Origin: Kitasatospora sp. MAP12-44
GTDB lineage: Bacteria; Actinomycetota; Actinomycetes; Streptomycetales; Streptomycetaceae
Reading direction: 5' to 3'
Length of the DNA stretch: 64,000 nucleotides
Assembly: GCF_029892095.1 (NCBI RefSeq)
Contig: NZ_JARZAE010000004.1
Location: 8,060,001 to 8,124,000, forward strand
Positions 61,377 through 64,000 of the stretch are shown here, one piece after another (position 1 is the stretch's first letter; every line of letters begins with the position of its first letter). The notes under the pieces are model-generated. The model made no database searches. It worked only from the letters and a program-made list of their open reading frames with translations, and was not told the origin of the DNA. Position numbers and translations under genes: made by a program.

Positions 61377-62348
61377 ATGAGCGCACACAACGACTCCGGA
61401 CATGGCCACGGACATCGCACCGAGCACGGCAACGGCCACGGCAAAGGCAACGGCCATGGGCACAGCCACGGCAGTACCGACATCGACTGGGGAGCCATGG
61501 CCGCCCGCCTGGAGACCAGCGGCGAACTGCAGCTCCCGTCCCTGCGCCGGATTGCGGCCCACCTGCGGGGGCTGCTCGACCCGGCGACGAAGGTCCGGCG
61601 GGTCCTCGACATCGGCAGCGGGCCGGGCGTGATGACCTGCGTGTTCGCCGAGGCGTTCGAGGACGCCCAAGCGGTCGCCGTGGACGGCACGCCTGAGCTG
61701 CTGGACCACACCCTGGCCCGCGCCAAGCGGCTCGGCCTCGGCGGCAGGGTGGCCGTCCGGCACGCGGAGCTGCCCGCGGGCCTGGCCGGCGGGGAAGAGG
61801 GGGAGGACGGCCTCGGCAGGGCGGACCTGGTCTGGAGCAGCAAGGCCGTGCACCACCTCGGCGACCAGCAGGGCGCACTCAACGCACTCGCCGCCGTACT
61901 GAGGCCCGGCGGGGTGCTCGCCGTAGCGGAGGGCGGACTGCCGATGCGCTTCCTCCCGCGCGACATCGGCATCGGCAGGCCAGGCCTCCAGGCCCGGCTC
62001 GACGCCGCGCAGGAGTCCTGGTTCGAGCTCATGCGGGCGGAGCTGCCCGGCAGTACCGCCATCGTTGAGGACTGGCCCGCCATGCTCAGCCGCGCCGGGC
62101 TCACCCCGGTCGGCAGCTTCACCTCGCTCCTCGACCTGCCCGCGCCGCTGGGCGAGTCGGGCCGGGCCTTCCTGCATGACCATCTGACCCGGCTGCGGGA
62201 GGTGATGGGCGAGTCCCTGGACGCGGAGGACCGCGCGACACTCGATGTGCTGATCGACCCCGTGGCACCGGAGGGCATCTTGCGCCGGCCCGACGCCTTC
62301 CTCCTCTCCGCCACCACGGTCTTCACGGGCATGCGTCCAACGCCCTGA
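61377..62348 (+). CDS. SAM-dependent methyltransferase with His-rich N-terminal tail
   Basis: A 323-residue protein. Residues 8-32 carry about ten His alternating with Gly and Asn (HGHGHRTEH, GHGKGNGHGHSHG), a possible metal-binding tail, followed by the methyltransferase core: LDIGSGPGVMTCVFAEAFED, AVDGTPELLDHTLARA, WSSKAVHHLGDQQGALNALA, VLRPGGVLAVAEGG. Divergent from an XRE-cupin regulator. Nature of the substrate unknown; the His-rich tail suggests metal sensing or chaperoning. Confidence 0.9.
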   Translation: MSAHNDSGHGHGHRTEHGNGHGKGNGHGHSHGSTDIDWGAMAARLETSGELQLPSLRRIAAHLRGLLDPATKVRRVLDIGSGPGVMTCVFAEAFEDAQAVAVDGTPELLDHTLARAKRLGLGGRVAVRHAELPAGLAGGEEGEDGLGRADLVWSSKAVHHLGDQQGALNALAAVLRPGGVLAVAEGGLPMRFLPRDIGIGRPGLQARLDAAQESWFELMRAELPGSTAIVEDWPAMLSRAGLTPVGSFTSLLDLPAPLGESGRAFLHDHLTRLREVMGESLDAEDRATLDVLIDPVAPEGILRRPDAFLLSATTVFTGMRPTP

Positions 62349-62394
62349 CCCTGACCCCGGCCGGTCCGGCCCGGCCCGGCCCGGGGCACCTCAA

Positions 62395-62428
62395 CGACCG
62401 GCGGTCTCCTGCGGGAGGTCGCCGGTCG
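62395..62428 (+). terminator. Hairpin after methyltransferase gene
   Basis: CGACCGGCG (62395-62403) pairs with CGCCGGTCG (62420-62428) across a 16-nt, partly self-complementary loop, about 45 bp after the stop codon. Confidence 0.6.
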
Positions 62429-62850
62429 CGTGCCGCCGGTCGTGTGCTGTCGATGGTGACCGCGGCCACAGTGCCGGGCATCCACCGGCTACTCCCTGTG
62501 AGCGAAGTGGTCGTGTTCCGTGCTACCGGGCAGGGGTGGCTCGGTGAGGGTACTCACACGGCCGGGCCCACTACGACGCTGCGTAGGAGGACGACACGGC
62601 CCGCGCAGCCTGGTCGGGAAGCGGCCTCGGCGCGCAGTCCGGCCAGCCAGCTACGACGGTGCGTCGTAGCAAGGGGGTCTTGGCGAGGGGCGCACAGCGC
62701 GTTAACACTTGCCGAGTCGTTAGCCGCACCCGGTCTGTCCGCCGGGCGCAGCTTATTGCCGCGTCCCGCCAGTGACCCTGCGGGCCCTGTCCGGCCCATG
62801 GTCGAAGGCGGGCGGGACGCGGCCCAACCCGATTGAGGTCGTAGCTCTTC
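62429..62850 (+). promoter_or_regulatory. Structured leader region of the transglycosylase-like gene
   Basis: The region is rich in self-complementarity: GCTACGACG-GTG-CGTCGTAGC is a perfect 9-bp hairpin (62650-62670), a smaller similar one is CTACGACGCTGCGTAG (62571-62586), and a 13-bp perfect stem joins 62758-62770 to 62811-62823, enclosing a small GGGCC/GGCCC hairpin. The last stem ends about 27 bp before the start codon. This could be a cis-regulatory RNA. The conserved nucleotides of the ydaO (c-di-AMP) riboswitch are not seen on the sense strand. Confidence 0.5.
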
Positions 62851-63246
62851 ATGCCCAATTTCAAGCTTCGCATGCGCACTTCTGCTGCCGTTCTCGCCGG
62901 CGCCGCCGCCCTGACCGCGATGGGAGCGGGCCTGATGCCCGCCACCGCGTCCGCCGCGACCCCGTCGCCGGAGGCCATCGCCGCCCAGATCGTGCCCGCT
63001 TCGCAGCTCGCCTCGTTCAGCGAGATCATCTCGCACGAGTCCAGCTGGAACGTCCAGGCGACCAACGCCTCCTCCGGCGCCTACGGCCTGGGCCAGGCCC
63101 TGCCGGGCTCCAAGATGGCCTCCGCCGGCTCCGACTGGCAGACCAACCCCACCACCCAGATCAAGTGGGCGCTGGGCTACATGGACTCCCGCTACGGCAG
63201 CCCGGACGCCGCGTGGACCTTCTGGCAGAACCACCACTGGTACTAG
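62851..63246 (+). CDS. Secreted transglycosylase-like (SLT/APF type) protein
   Basis: A 131-residue exported cell-wall protein. Signal peptide MRTSAAVLAGAAALTAMGAG with cleavage near ASA-ATPS. Catalytic Glu in ISHESSW, and YGLGQALPGSKMASAGSDW, TQIKWALGYMDSRYGS and the terminal WTFWQNHHWY are signatures of the aggregation-promoting-factor-like transglycosylases. Probably cleaves peptidoglycan during growth or germination. GAGG lies about 13 bases before the ATG. Confidence 0.92.
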   Translation: MPNFKLRMRTSAAVLAGAAALTAMGAGLMPATASAATPSPEAIAAQIVPASQLASFSEIISHESSWNVQATNASSGAYGLGQALPGSKMASAGSDWQTNPTTQIKWALGYMDSRYGSPDAAWTFWQNHHWY

Positions 63247-63555
63247 GAATCCCGCGCGGAGACGCGCCGGTTCGCCCCTGGTAGCAGGAAGCAGCACTGA
63301 CCAGCAGTGCGCAGTAGGACATGGCAGGGCAGGTACAGGTCCTGGCGACCGCGGAGCGGAGACGCTCCGCGCGATCAGCCAGGAGACCGGTGCCTGCCCT
63401 GCCGTCGTCACCGGCAACCGGATGGCCCGGCCCACCGCCCTGTCCAGCCCCATGCCCACCGCCCATGCCGACCGCCCTGTCCACCACTCGCCGTTGTGGC
63501 GTCGCCGTTGTCAGTGGCTCCGAGTACGGTGGCCGTGATCACAGGAGGTGGTGGT
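63247..63555. other. Intergenic region with terminator hairpin
   Basis: CGCGGAGCG-GAGA-CGCTCCGCG (63350-63371) is a perfect 9-bp hairpin about 105 bp after the transglycosylase stop and is a plausible terminator. The rest (Pro/Cys-rich in every frame) shows nothing else. Confidence 0.6.
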
Positions 63556-64000
63556 GTGGCGATCCATGTACTCGTGCCGGGTGCCGACGGCCGAGCCTCG
63601 TACTGGTACCGCGTTGTTCCCGAACTCCGGGCGCGGGGGCACGAGGTGGTCACGATGGACCTGCCCTCGGACGACGCAGCCGATCTGGACGACTTCGCGG
63701 CCGCGATCATCGCTGCGGTAGGCGCATCGGTCAATGCATCGGTCGGCGATCGCGCCGCGGGGGAGCGGCTGGTGCTGGTGGCACAGTCGCTCGCCGGCTT
63801 CTCGGCGCCGCTGGTCTGCGGGCGGCTGCCCGTCGACGAGTTGGTGCTGGTGAACGCCATGGTCCCACTGCCCGGTGAGACCGCCGGGCAGTGGTGGGAG
63901 GACACCGGTCAGCCACAGGCCAAGGTCGCGCATGCGGCGGCTCTGGGGCTGGATTCGGGCGGGGAGTTCGACCTGCTGGCCGACTTCTTCCACGACGTGC
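63556..64000 (+). CDS. Alpha/beta-hydrolase family protein, partial (3' end outside window)
   Basis: 148 residues are visible and the frame is open to the window edge. VLVPGADGRASYWYRVVPEL gives the oxyanion-hole region, GHEVVTMDLPSDDAADLDDF the following strand and helix, and VLVAQSLAGFSAPLVCGRLP the nucleophile elbow (AQSLAG, catalytic Ser). This matches alpha/beta hydrolases of the methylesterase-like kind. The GTG start is supported by AGGAGG. The catalytic Asp/Glu and His would lie beyond the window. Confidence 0.9.
   Translation, partial: MAIHVLVPGADGRASYWYRVVPELRARGHEVVTMDLPSDDAADLDDFAAAIIAAVGASVNASVGDRAAGERLVLVAQSLAGFSAPLVCGRLPVDELVLVNAMVPLPGETAGQWWEDTGQPQAKVAHAAALGLDSGGEFDLLADFFHDV

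Noticed and set aside
62429..62850. ydaO-type (c-di-AMP) riboswitch upstream of the transglycosylase gene
   Set aside because: Expected from gene type, but the conserved loops were not found on the sense strand; a partial resemblance on the antisense strand (GGCTAACGACTCGGCAAG) has no gene behind it.
1..64000. CRISPR array, rRNA or tRNA genes, integrase with attachment sites
   Set aside because: Looked for throughout; no regular spaced repeats of CRISPR size, no rRNA-like or tRNA-like sequence and no integrase was found.

Overview
The window is very GC-rich actinobacterial chromosome. A whiE-type spore-pigment polyketide cluster, a Streptomyces subtilisin-inhibitor gene, an ECF42/DGPF pair, mycothiol- and F420-type enzyme families, and third-position G/C codon use all point to a Streptomycetaceae member (Streptomyces, Kitasatospora or Streptacidiphilus; I cannot tell which). 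No rRNA, tRNA or CRISPR array was recognised. About 57 protein genes are supported, two of them visibly broken.

Layout. (1) 1-9 kb: acetate use (acetyl-CoA synthetase plus an acetate permease), an SDR protein with an altered active site, a pirin, and small enzymes of the DinB/mycothiol superfamily. (2) 8.7-11.2 kb: an ArsR-type metal sensor divergent from a P1B-4 metal-exporting ATPase, sharing one dyad operator. (3) 11.1-13.4 kb: a cyanate-detoxification locus, LysR regulator / beta-carbonic anhydrase / cyanase. (4) 13.5-24.2 kb: a spore-pigment type II PKS cluster. A co-directional minus-strand operon carries ORFI-like protein, cupin, KS-alpha, KS-beta, ACP, aromatase and TcmI-type cyclase; an FAD hydroxylase is divergent. 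A two-domain multicopper oxidase, an O-methyltransferase and a secreted beta-helix protein flank it. KS-beta carries an apparent one-base insertion. (5) 24.3-30.3 kb: a glycosyltransferase and a putative glycerolipid/ether-lipid module (GlpD-TetR divergent from an alkyl-DHAP-synthase-like enzyme and a lipid kinase). (6) 30.3-32.5 kb: an orphan DUF4157 protein with a possible amidoligase-like domain, resembling cargo of extracellular contractile injection systems. (7) 33-37 kb: a secreted beta-propeller, a TMEM175-like channel, glucose-6-phosphate dehydrogenase and a DMT transporter. (8) 37.3-43.3 kb: a peptide/nickel-type ABC importer with both ATPases fused. (9) 43.3-47.6 kb: an 812-bp gene-free stretch, an SSI-family inhibitor with Glu at P1, a DGPF protein with a decayed ECF42 sigma factor, an ABC exporter and a DDN-type reductase. 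(10) 47.8-56.5 kb: a sigma factor with an unknown partner, methyltransferases, a SpoIIE-type phosphatase, a YbdK-type ligase and a large helical protein of unknown function. (11) 56.6-64 kb: a kinase-fold phosphotransferase, a TnpB-related element without zinc finger, regulators, a His-tailed methyltransferase, a secreted transglycosylase-like protein behind a structured leader, and a partial alpha/beta hydrolase running off the end.

Several converging gene pairs are separated by near-perfect hairpins that I read as bidirectional terminators. All functional statements rest on motif recognition by eye; no database search was run.
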